A DNA stretch of 20,769 nucleotides, from positions 515,370 to 536,138 of the forward strand of contig FJUW01000061.1 of assembly GCA_900074885.1 (NCBI GenBank), in the 5' to 3' direction. Shown here piece by piece: positions 8,649-19,300 of the stretch (positions are counted from its first letter, which is position 1; each line of letters starts with the position of its first letter). This DNA comes from Rhynchosporium graminicola (Eukaryota; Ascomycota; Leotiomycetes; Helotiales; Ploettnerulaceae). The notes beneath the pieces are model-generated. The model was not told where the DNA came from and made no database searches. It saw only the letters and a list, made by a program, of their open reading frames with translations. The position numbers were made by a program, and so were the translations under genes.

Positions 8649-11600
8649 ATAGCCAGAAGTAGAGTAGTACTTAAAGAAGCAGTAGTACTATGATTCTTAA
8701 TAGTAAGCGTCGAACTATTTCTTAGTACTAAGAGTAGAGATTCAAGTTGCGAGCTTCCGATTAAGGTATAATATACGCGTATAGTCAGTTAAACTAGCGC
8801 GTCTTTCTATAGCAAATATAGTCGCGCAGAGTGCTAGTAGAGAGAGTTCTTCAGCTATCGCACTTACGCTATTATTAGAAGAAGTCGAAGAAGTGTACTC
8901 CGATAACTCTAGCTCTATTGAAGAGTCTTTAGAGTCTTCAACACTATAAACAAGCCGTATAATACTTAATACTCGTACTCGTATAGCAGTTAAAGTCGAC
9001 GATTCCGAAATTATCGCATCTCGAGGTGCAGAGTCTTCCGCGCTAGCGCCGGAACCTACCTAAGTCCCTAGGACTTAAAATATACCCGATTTACCCCCTA
9101 TAGACGCTAAATCGACGTCCTAGGACTATCCAGAGGATCCGGAAGACCCGGAATCGGAACTTATTACTGCGATTACGCTAGAGCTATATAAACATAAGAA
9201 GATAAGTAGCTCTACCTCTTTAAACTTAGCAGATAGCTATAAGCTTAAGGGAAGAGAGAACTACACGAAATAGAGAGATAAGGTACTAAATATTACTAAA
9301 ACTAATAGAATCAGCAAGTTTCTTAACGTTAAATCGCGTGACTACGTACCTAAAGAGGTAGACGAATAGGACGATAAGGTCGACGATAAAGCCCTTAAGA
9401 AGTAGCAAGATTAGGAGTCTAGAGAGAGTTAAATAAAGCTAGTAATCATATTAAATTATAAGGCCGGACCTCTCGCGTATATAACTAGTAAAACTACCGT
9501 ATTAGATATATAGGAGGCCTTATAAGCGCAGTACGAAGGAGGTAGCAATATACTAGTATATAACGCTATATAAGATTACGTTAAGTTCTAGTATAACGAT
9601 TTCAACTCCCTAGAGAAGTTTAATATCGCTTTTAAGCTCTTAATTATCAAATTAGAGACTTTAATAATAGCTCTACCTCCGGCATAATATCTAATCATAT
9701 TTATTACTATAGTTTCAGAGAAGTAGCTTATATAAGCTGAAAGATAACGTTCTCTCTTAAGAGTTTCTTCTAGTAATAACTTAGACACGACCGAGAAGGC
9801 TAAATCAGAAGTAACTTTAGTTAGTTTAATTAAAGATATTACTAATAAGGTAAGAGCGAGTAACTCTACCGGAAAGATAGCAGGTTAAGCTCTATATAGC
9901 AATAAGTCTATACCTAAGAAAGGAAGCGGCGGAGGAGCTACTAAGCCGGCTAGTAAAGATCAGACTAGGCCGACTTATAAGTACTATAAATAGATATCGC
10001 TAAAGTATACTCTAGAGAACTATTTTATTATTAATAAACAGAAGAAGAAGGAGTTTAAGGAGAAGTCTAGAAAGAAGTAGATCCCGTATACCGAATAGCT
10101 AAAGAAGAAGGAGGGAGAGAGTAAGACTAATAAGTCTAATAAGAAGAAGACTAGTAATAGAAAGAAGAAGGAGAAGGATAATAATTCCGACGATAGTAGT
10201 ATCTTCAGCGTAGCCCTTTTACTATATTTCCCTACTATTACGGCTTCTATAGCTATATTCTCTTACTATAATAAGTTACGATAGCTCTTCGATACCGGCG
10301 CTACAGAGCATATATCTAACGACTTTTCCAAGTTTACCTTATATACGCTAAGAGACGATTTATAGTATATACTCACTATTAATAAGCTATTACGCCCTAT
10401 CGGGATTAGAAGTTATACGATTAAGGCAATAAAGACCGATAGTATAGTACGCATATTAGAGTGCTATAATATACTATATATCCCGTAGTCTCTAGTCTGC
10501 TTATACTCCGGTTCTAAATTAAATAAATTAGGAGGTTATTTACGTAGTTCTATTCTCTATACGTCTAAGGAGAAGGAGATCTATATAATTGACGAAGATC
10601 TATTTATTATTAAGGAGACCTCTAGCGCAAGGTACGCTAGCCTTCCGGGTTTAAGCTTACCTGTAGCAGTAGAGTAAGCTACAGTCGATATAGAGCTTTA
10701 GTATAGACGTATATATCACGCTAGCTTTGATGTAGTACGTCGCACTTAATCTATAGTTACTAGTATGAAGTTTATAGAGCTTAAGACTAGTAGAACTCGC
10801 CTTTACGTACTATATAAGAAAGGCCGACCTATTCGGAAGGTTAATAAGGTATCGGCACGTGCCCGACCTACTAGATCGATAGATGAAATCCATATAGATA
10901 TAGTACACCTTAAACCTAAGGGTCTAAATAGTCACTCTTATGCCTCTATCTTCTCATATGCCTATTCGACTAGAAAGTAAGCTTTTACCTACGCTAAGAA
11001 GTCGGATATATACCTAGCTAATTAAAAGCTAATCAAGTTAGCCGAAACATAGTATTACCGCAAAATTAAGGTATAGAGATATAACGGGAGTAAGGAGTAC
11101 TCTCCCTCTTAGATAAAAGAGCTTACTAACTACCTTGGAATACTACTAGAGGAGTCTACTCTATATACTCTAGAGTAAGATAGAAGAGCTAAACGCTCTA
11201 TACGTATAATTATCGAGAAGGTACGTATAGTTATAGTAGATTAGAATATACCTGACTATATATAGCCGGAGATTCTACTCGCTTATATATATATCGCTAA
11301 CCTTACTTCTACTTTAAGCGTAAAAAGGAAGACTCCTTTTAAGTGCTTCTAGGACGATATTAAGCTAAGGGTGAACTATACTCCCTCTATCAAGTATCTC
11401 CGTGTATTAGGATATCTTATCTTTATACTAATTAATAAGGAGAAGAGAGTCTAGAGCTATAAGGTAGCTCCTAGAGCTGAAAAGGGTATTCTAGTAGGAT
11501 TTAAAGGTTATAATATCTATAGATACCTAGTTAATAGAAAGGTAGCTCGTACCTCTTATCTACGATTTAATAAAGACGGTTTAGTTATAGAACCTCACGA

Positions 11601-11664
11601 AGAAGACGCTATAATAGTACCTTAAACTAGGGGTGAATCTATTGATAATTTGAGCTAAAATCAG

Positions 11665-11700
11665 GACGCCGAAGTTACCGGTGACGCCGAAGTTACCGGT
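11665..11700 (+). repeat. 18-bp tandem duplication in Copia pol (two units)
   Basis: Two perfect units of GACGCCGAAGTTACCGGT encode DAEVTG twice. They lie in the acidic low-complexity linker between integrase and RT. They contain no CpA or TpG, which explains why RIP left them identical. Confidence 0.9.
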
Positions 11701-13656
11701 ACTACTCCTGATATAGGTATTATAAGCTAAGACAAGGAGTCCGAAGTCGAAATCGATAGTACGGAAGATACCGAGTCTATAGTCACGGACGAAGTTCTAG
11801 CACTAGAAGTCGATATTCCGGAGCAAATTACTATATAAAAGAAGCGTGATAAGCCTCCTAGATCTAAGAACTATATGCCGGAGTATATCCCTAGGGCTAT
11901 ACGCTCTAGCTATAATAATCCGACTCCAAATTCGACGCCTAAGGTAACCCTAGAACCAAATAATAGCTACTCCTATACTATCTCTCTATTAGAAGAAGAG
12001 ATAGAGAGTACTAGTTAGTATCGACTCGCCTTTTATACGGCTTAAGAAGAGTCGCTATTTTTGGACGATCCGACTAGTTTAGATCAAGCTATAAAGAGAC
12101 CTAATTAGCTAGAATAGAAGAAGGCGGTTATTAAGGAGTACTGATCTCTTAAAGAGAAGTCGACTTAGAAGACTATAAGTCGCTCTAATATACTAAAAGG
12201 GTATAGAGTACTAGGTTCTCGTCTAGTTTTCAAGATAAAGAGAGATATAAACGGAAAGATCGATAAATATAAGGTCAGATTTATAGTTTAAGGTTATACT
12301 TAGCAATTTAGTCATAATTACGATTAAATATACGCTAGAGTCTATAAATCTTCTAGTTAGAAGATAGCCTTAGCAATTATAGCTAAGTACAACTTAGAAG
12401 TCGAACAGTTTAATATAGTTATAGCCTTCTTATATAGTAAAGCCGATACCTAAATATACGTCAAATTGCCGCTATTTTATAGATAATTTAAGCGTAGACT
12501 CATAGATAAGGAATATATACTCTTACTAAAAGCTCTATACGGCCTAAAGCAGTTACTATATCTCTAGTAAGAGACCTTACGTAAGGAGTTCGGTATTATC
12601 TATTTTATACCTTTGGAGACCGATAATTATATATATATCAACAGAGAGACTAAGATTATTATTATTACTTACGTCGACGATTTTCTAGTTATCTCAAAAA
12701 CTAGATTAGCACTTAAAGAGCTCAAAGTGAAGCTTCTTACCGTATTCGATATCCTTCTAGCTAGACTAGCTAAGTACTTCCTTAGAGTCAGAATTATACG
12801 TAACAGAAAGAAGAAGACGATTTCTCTTTACTAAGATGCGTATATCGATAAGATATTAGATCGATTTAGAATAACTAACTATAAGAGCGCTAATACGCCT
12901 TTTACTACTAGTTCAGAGGTTTCTATAGTCAAATTCAAGGGAGTAGCTACTCTATAAGAAATCAAGCTATATCAATAGCTTTATAGTAGTTTATAGTACT
13001 TAGCTTATACTCACTGGGATATACTATACTACTGCTCTATACTATCACAATTTCTAATAAATCTATTACCTTAATACCTTACGAGCGCTAAGAGAGTACT
13101 TGCGTACCTATAAGGTACGAAGTACTACGCTACGACTTACGGAGGAGAAGTTACAAAAAGAGAGAAGATAAAATTAAGAGGTTTCTGCGACTCTAATTAG
13201 GCCGGTAACCGAATCGATAGAGTATCGTATACCGGAGTATATTTCTTCCTTATAGGAGGTGTTTTCTTAGCAATTTCAAAGCGATAGACTACTATAGCTC
13301 TTACTTCTACGGAAGCAGAGTATATAGCTATATGCGCCTTTACTAGAGAAGCATCATGGATACGCTAAGTACTAAAGGAGCTAGGCTATAATAAGCTAGA
13401 CTCTAGGAGTATAGAGATATAGTACGATAATCAGGGAGCTTTATCTCTATCAGAGAACCCTGAATTACACCAGCGTACTAAGCATATCGATATCAAATTC
13501 CACTACCTTCGCTAGGAGGTCGCCAGAGGTTATTTAGACCCTTAGTATATACCCTCAAAAGAGAACGCGGCAGATAGTTTTACTAAACTACTTAGCCTAT
13601 AAGACCTTAAGGCCTTTATAGTAATACTGAATATAACTGTTTTACACCTAGAATAA

Positions 13657-13860
13657 GGGGTATAGATATTAATCAGGAAGGCAGATTATCTTAAAGGAAT
13701 TACAGAACCTAGGGTTTATCTAGTTCACGTGATATCGAGGTATAGTTCTAGTCTCTAGGGGTATCACTATACGTACGTATACAATAGTATAATCGACTAA
13801 TTACAGAAGAAATTAGATCACTCGTACCTATAGAAGTTACTGACTTTATAGTATCTCTAC
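13657..13860 (+). other. Copia 3' non-coding stretch
   Basis: About 200 bases between the end of Gag-Pol and the polypurine tract. No domain, RNA or conserved motif is visible; probably 3' untranslated sequence. Confidence 0.5.
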
Positions 13861-13867
13861 AGAGGGG
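13861..13867 (+). promoter_or_regulatory. Polypurine tract of Copia element
   Basis: AGAGGGG, two bases before the 3' LTR, the expected plus-strand primer position. Confidence 0.65.
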
Positions 13868-13869
13868 TA

Positions 13870-14047
13870 TATTACGAGGATATAGGTCTTAGTATAGATC
13901 AGGTGACTATAGTCACGTGCATAGTCCGTGCGGATATTCCTAGATAATATCTTCTGTCGACTCTCTATAGTAATTAGTACTGCAATACAACCAATATCAT
14001 TCAACTACTCTATGCCTTACTCTGAAGATCAACGTAACCTTGCCATA
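13870..14047 (+). repeat. 3' LTR of Copia element (178 bp)
   Basis: Same length as the 5' LTR and 168/178 identical. It starts TATTACGAG (RIP-altered TGTTGCGAG) and ends GCCATA. Seven of the ten differences are the T/A form here, and three are the T/A form in the 5' copy. The inverted repeat (13903-13916) and CACGTG (13914-13919) are present. The AGACT duplication follows at once. Confidence 0.92.
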
Positions 14048-14052
14048 AGACT
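14048..14052. repeat. Target-site duplication AGACT, right of Copia
   Basis: Matches 8452-8456. It is followed by the upstream exon of the hAT transposase on the minus strand. Confidence 0.9.
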
Positions 14053-14145
14053 CTTTGAATATTATAAGCCTTATGATTAGCCTTATAGTAAGTAATATAA
14101 TTACTTATAGAGTGATTAACTCTTTCATTTCTGAAATTCTGAAGA

Positions 14146-14218
14146 CTTTTCTATTAAGATTATTATATTAGTATATATTATAATAATTAAGTGATAATAA
14201 AGAAGGTAATATACTTAC
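14146..14218 (-). other. Intron 1 of hAT transposase (about 73 nt)
   Basis: GTAAGT donor at 14218 after ...KGC, a TACTAAT branch-like sequence, and an AAAAG acceptor at 14147-14146. This acceptor was chosen because it keeps the BED-finger frame. An AATAG five bases earlier is the alternative, but shifts the frame. Confidence 0.55.
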
Positions 14219-14409
14219 GAGCAGCCTTTATAAAGACATTTAACTGTTACTAATCTAGGCCCCGTAGGGTCGGGATTAATAGGTTCTAAGGTCTTAGAGA
14301 ATAGACCTTTCTTAAAGATAAGAGGTAAATCGTCGGTATTAATCGTATAATCGGGCTCGTTTTGAGCTCGATTAATACTAATAGCAGTCTGATACCCGGT
14401 AGAAGACAT

Positions 14410-14476
14410 AATATATATATATATATTATAAAGTAAAATAGGTTAAGAAATAATAAGATAAGTATAAGAGTAATAC
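14410..14476. other. AT-rich 5' flank of the hAT gene
   Basis: 67 bases between the hAT start codon and the right Gypsy LTR, with a TA run at 14411-14427. No hAT terminal inverted repeat is visible, so the outer part of the hAT element is probably displaced or lost. Confidence 0.4.
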
Positions 14477-14711
14477 TATGACGACTGGTCAGGTTTGGAG
14501 GTTTCTCCCTATTAGTAGAAACACTTACTGCTAAGCGAGATTACACGAGTAGAGTTTAGGGGCCCCTTTTCATATATATACTTCAATTCTCTCTCTACTT
14601 CTTCACTCCTTAGTTATAGATTCTTAAGTGATTCTTATTACTTCATATTTATAGTAATATGAGATCTTATTACTTAGGTAGTTTTAAGACCTTTCTAGAG
14701 TAAGCGTCGTA
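14477..14711 (+). repeat. 5' LTR of the right Gypsy family B copy
   Basis: It starts TATGACGACTGG (TGTGACGAC in the left copy). GGGGCCCC lies at about 14559-14566 and a TATA-like run at 14572-14580. The 3' end at GCGTCGTA (14711) is tentative. Aligns along its length with the inverted left copy at 6336-6578. Confidence 0.65.
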
Positions 14712-14774
14712 TTATCTATAACTCTTTTACTTACGTCTAGGAAGATAGTAAATATCTACTTATATTATACCTCT

Positions 14775-16293
14775 ATACCTAGAGCTACTAAACGTAAGAG
14801 ATTACGCTATACGGAGAAGGCTTATACTAAATATAAACTTGAAGAATAGCACCTAAACCGAAGTAACCTAAGTCTGATAAATCGACTACTAGTTCTCCGA
14901 CTCCTTCTATTTCCTATTCTTTAGCGACTCGTAATACTTGCTATAACTTACTTCTCTCTATAGTAGAGAGTACTCGCGACGATACCTCGTCCGAGTTAAG
15001 CTCCCTAACTCCTACTATAATTAACGAACTTACCGAGTCCCTAAACCTTCCCGATAATACCCTTATATTAATAGTAACTATAAGTAACTTATAGGAAGAT
15101 TACGCTTACTAGCTATAAGAAGTAGAAAGGAAGCTCGCAGAAGAGAGATAATTAAACGCCGACTTATCTGCAGAACTACGTTAGTTATAGGACAAGTTCC
15201 TAGAACTATATTAGTTAACTGCTTAGCGCTCTACTAAGTCTATATCGTTTAATAATATTTAATCGCGTATAATACTACTACTATTAATTAAAGAAGATAA
15301 CGCTACTCTTACGCCTAATAATTATCGTCGAGAATAATCTATCAGAGGAATATTATTAATATTATACGCTACGCGTATAGAGAAGATACTAAACCTTCTA
15401 AATAAGCTCTCTAATAGAATCGACTACTCTCTAAAACTCTAGGAAGTGCAGATACGTAACGCCCTCCGGCGCTACTCTAGCTACTTTATTAACGAAGATC
15501 ACTATAAAGATTAGTTACTTAACTAAACGGAAAGAATAGCTAGAACTTATCTAGAACTCTTATTCTTAGAACTAGAATATAATAAAGAAAGTAGTATAAT
15601 CGATTCACTCGATATAATTACTTAACTTGTCTTCTTCTTATCTAATCTATATAACTAATAAACTATAAGAGCTAGCTACTCCGCGCTAAAGATAGATTAT
15701 AAGCAGACCTTCTGGACGTTCTACTACGAGTTTCGTACGCTAGCTCGTAAAGCTAGAGTAAATAATTAATCGACTCTGAAAATGGACTTATAAGAGAAGC
15801 TACTTACGTAGCTATAGAAATAGCTCTTCTAATAGTACTGAACGTTAAGGACATTAGAAGAATACGTTAAGGCTATATAAGCTGAAGACTAAGGTTAATT
15901 TATTGAAAAGACCTATTATTCCGAGTCTTTAGCTAAGACTAGCGCGACTCGGGAACGCCCTATAAATACCTCCTTCTAGCGCTATAGTACTAACTCCTCT
16001 TCTTATCTGTAAATTAGTCTTCTTACGCCCGAGAATATTAGTGCGACTAGTAAATAAGTACTATACTCTGCACGAAACGATACGCCTCGTATATAATCGC
16101 TAGCGAATACTCCTTATTACTTTACGCCTACCTTATACTTACGCTTATCGTTAGCTTAACTTAACACTCTATATCGAATTAATATAATTAACGCTAATAA
16201 TAATATTAATAGCGAGTTAGAAGATAATAATAATAGAGAAACGTATAATAACACCTAGGAGTATATTAAACTACTAGTAAAAGACTACGCCTA
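14775..16293 (+). pseudogene. Gypsy family B gag pseudogene, right copy
   Basis: The codon matching the left-copy ATG is ATA (14775), so that start is lost here. The main Gag frame is recognisable from about 14871. It has a Ser/Thr-rich start, a charged helical stretch (around 15100-15200) and the capsid-like Gag core FWTFYYEFRTLARKARVNN (15710-15766). A LEEYVKAIQAED-like block with TAA/TAG at Gln positions follows (around 15854-15910), then an acidic Asn-rich tail (to about 16260). No clear CCHC knuckle is seen; a C-x-x-C pair survives in the left copy but is Tyr here. Gag frame and Pol frame differ by -1. Confidence 0.75.
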
Positions 16294-16300
16294 GGGAAAG
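16294..16300 (+). other. Candidate -1 frameshift slippery site GGGAAAG
   Basis: In the Gag frame it falls as xxG-GGA-AAG, the X-XXY-YYZ arrangement used for -1 ribosomal frameshifting. Shifting back one base here enters the Pol frame, with only one stop before the protease motif at 16429. No downstream pseudoknot was established. The left copy has AGGAAAG at the same place. Confidence 0.35.
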
Positions 16301-19300
16301 ACTCCTTCCTAAGTAGTATACGAGATATACGATATCTTGACCTTATGAAGCTTCTTAGTAGTTAATCGTTTACTACACGTGCTACTCTTACTAAGAATAG
16401 ACTCTTATATAAGCTACCTATACTTCTCGATTCTAGAGCTAATAGATACTATTTTATTAATTATTCTTTTCTCAAATCTCTTTCTTTCTTCTTAAAACCT
16501 TTAATTTACCCTCTACTAAACGCAATTCCTATTAAAGGCTTTAATAGTATTAATAGTAGTATTATTAATTACTATACGATACTTAATTTAATAGTAGATC
16601 GTCGCGTTTAGGTATTTACCCCTTTTCTTATTATTACTCTCGGAAACTATAGTATTATACTCGGAAAGGCCTAGCTTTCGGAATATTAAGTACTCTTAGA
16701 TACCTCTAAACGATAGATCATTTAGCTACTATATACTCCTCCTAGTAATATTTATAGCTCTCCGATCGAGATTAAGGACTTATGTAAATACTATACCTAC
16801 TAGCGCTACTAATACGACGCTAACAAACGAAACGAACGCCTTAATCAGTTCTGGGAAGCGTACTAGGAACGGCGAAGCGCAGCTAACTCTCTTATTAATA
16901 TTCGAGCTATTATTAACTCTATCTCTATTATTAAACGACTATTACTAGCTCGGAAGCGCACTTCTAGGGAGACTTATAGCTATAAAAACATCTAAAACTC
17001 TCCCCTAGAGAGTATTCTATAGGTAACTAACTATCTTTTACTACTACTAATTAGTTAGGACTATTTCTCTGGCGTTTATACTACTTATTATAGATATAAT
17101 AAGCCTAAGTATTTATTATCTGAAGAATAAGAATAGAGTAGTAAAGAGAAGTCTTTATACTCTAGAGAAGCTACTAATACACGGCCGAAGTACGTACGAT
17201 TTAGTAATATTATCGCTTATATCCCGCGTGAATCTCTACTTTAACTCTAATTAGAAGTCTCTACGTTAAAGACCTACGTATAAGACTACGCCTATATAAT
17301 TTATACTATAGATTAATAGTTACTCGGAATACTATCTCGCGACTTATTAGAAACTACTTAAAGTATAAATATAGCTATTATAACATTTCGGAAGCGACTA
17401 AGATCACCTCGTATGCTTAGACCTCTTACGCTAGAGATTTATATAATTAGCAGCCTAGCTTTTTATCTCTTATATAAACGCTAGAAGTCTTCTAATAATA
17501 AGATCTTCTCTACTACTTTTCACGAGATAGATAAGCTTCTTAATAACCGAATCGTAGTTTAGTAACGTAATACTACTATTATATCTTTGACTATCGACTT
17601 TACGGAACGTCGTAAAACCGCCTAGTAATTTACTATTAGCTTAAGCGAATTAGATTCAGAACTATAGATCCCTTATAAGTATAGCTAGTAAGTATACGTC
17701 TTTTCTAAGGAAGCTAGCGATATTCTCCCTCCTTATCGCTTATACGATCACTAAATTAAGCTTGAGGAAGGGGCCGAGAAGAGCCTTAAATACTCCTCCT
17801 TATATAAGATATTAGCTAAAGAACTTGAAGTCGTTAAGGCGTATATTACTAATAACTTAGCTAAAGGTTTTATTAAACCTTCTTAAGTACTATACGCTGC
17901 ACTTATTCTTTTCGTTAAGAAAGCTAATAGAAGTCTAAGATTTTATATCGACTTTCGCGTACTTAATAACTTTACGAGGAAGGATTAATATCTACTACTA
18001 TTAATTAATAAAACGCTAGCTAGAATCTCTACTACTAAGATATTTACTAAACTAGATATTCGCTAGGCGTTCTACCGAATTCGAATGGATCTAGCCTCTA
18101 AAGAGTATACGACCTTCCAGACCTGTTATAGTATATATAAGTGCAAGGTACTCCCTTTCGGTCTGACTAATAGCCCTGCGACGTACTAGCGATATATGAA
18201 TAATGTCTTATTCGACTACTTAGATAACTTCTATATAGTATATCTAGACGATATTCTGATCTACTCTAACGACTTACTATAGTATTAATTATACGTATAT
18301 AAGGTACTATAACGATTATAAGACGCTAGATTATAAGCTAACCTTAAGAAGTATAAATTTAATATCACTTATACTAAATACCTTAGATTTATTATCTCTA
18401 CTTCTGGGATCGAGGTAAACCCTAAGAAAGTTAATATTATATAATCTTAGAATTACCTAACTATAGTTAAGGGCGTATAATCGTTCTTAAGCTTTTATAA
18501 CTTCTACCGATAATTCATTAAGGACTACGGAATTATCACAAAACCTCTTATATAACTTACTAAAAATAATATATTATTTCAGTTCGCTAGGGAGTGTAAA
18601 GATACTTTTGATCACCTAAAGTACGCTCTCACTTTAGTACTACTCTTCTACTACTATTAGTAATATCTATCTTATATAATCGAAATAGACGCTAGTAATA
18701 AAGTAATAGCAGGTATACTATTATAATAGTATAACGAAGACTAGTTCCTAGTAGCTTACTTCTCTAAGACTATACTACCTGCCGAGCTTAATTACGCTAT
18801 CTACGATAAGGAAATACTCGCAATTATATAATCTTTTAGTAACTAGAGATCTGAGCTCGTAGGCGTACTATATTAGATCCGCGTTATTACTGATTATAAA
18901 GCTCTTAAGTACTTTATAACCTCTAAATAGCTAAACGTATAATAAGCCTAATAAGCCGAGCTACTCGCAGACTATAACTTTATAATTACTTATTAACCTA
19001 AGAAGTATAATCTACTCGCTAATACTCTCTCTCGTAGAATAGATAAATTAGATAACTAGAATAACGCTAAAAGAACTTAGCGTTTATAGTAGCTATTACG
19101 CGAAAACTAAATCGATCTAGTACTACTTATAAGTAACCTTAGGAATAGCTCCGACTCTATAGATAACTTTAAGCTTATTAACGCCTTAGAAGTCGCCGAC
19201 CTATCGCTAGTCTTTTCTATAGTATAGTAAGTACTTGATGCTAATCGCACTACGCTATTACTCTAAGTACTATAGAAATAAGCTCTCTCCGCTACTCCTA

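Larger units (their letters stand above)
8599..13656 (+). pseudogene. Copia Gag-Pol polyprotein pseudogene (1,686 codons, RIP stops)
   Basis: One + frame, with no net frameshift, from an ATG inside the 5' LTR to TAA at 13654. Order: an N-terminal region starting MPYSEDQR; Gag (around 9235-9890); a knuckle-like segment (around 9976-10023) whose expected Cys/His codons now read Tyr; protease FDTGATEH (10288-); a YHASFDVVRR gag-pre-integrase motif (around 10714); the integrase core; RT with Y-V-D-D intact at 12670-12681; and RNase H with TSTEAEY (around 13306) and the KHIDIKFH block (around 13480). In integrase the first Asp is kept (10897), but the second is Asn (11083) and the Glu is Lys (11191). 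Their 61- and 35-residue spacings fit the D-D-35-E rule. Stops are nearly all TAG/TAA at Gln or Trp sites. Confidence 0.9.
8457..14047 (+). mobile_element. Complete Ty1/Copia element, RIP-inactivated (5,591 bp)
   Basis: Full structure: 178-bp LTRs at both ends, a primer-binding site directly after the 5' LTR, one Gag-Pol frame in Copia order (Gag, protease, integrase, RT, RNase H), a polypurine tract, and a 5-bp AGACT duplication outside. Integrase comes before RT, which distinguishes Copia from Gypsy. Both LTRs have the same length and differ at ten positions, all RIP-type. The element sits inside the hAT transposase gene on the opposite strand. It is inactive because of many stops and altered catalytic residues. 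Confidence 0.93.
14048..14409 (-). pseudogene. hAT transposase pseudogene, upstream part (N-terminus, BED-type finger)
   Basis: First half of the same hAT transposase, minus strand. The start codon is the ATG at 14409. Exon 1 (14409-14219) is free of stops and encodes MSSTGYQ...KCLYKGCS, with a C-x4-C pair. After an intron, exon 2 (14145-14048) encodes ...HSISNYITYYKANHKAYN. This looks like the second half of a BED zinc finger, in which one His has probably become Tyr (CAT to TAT). BED fingers bind the transposon ends. The exon runs into the AGACT duplication and continues in frame at 8451 once the Copia insertion is removed (NIQRV followed by LIQLDSES). The metal-ligand assignment is inferred. 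Confidence 0.75.

Noticed and set aside
9588..9788. 66-codon open frame on the minus strand
   Set aside because: Antisense to the Copia Gag coding region, no recognisable domain; a shadow frame.
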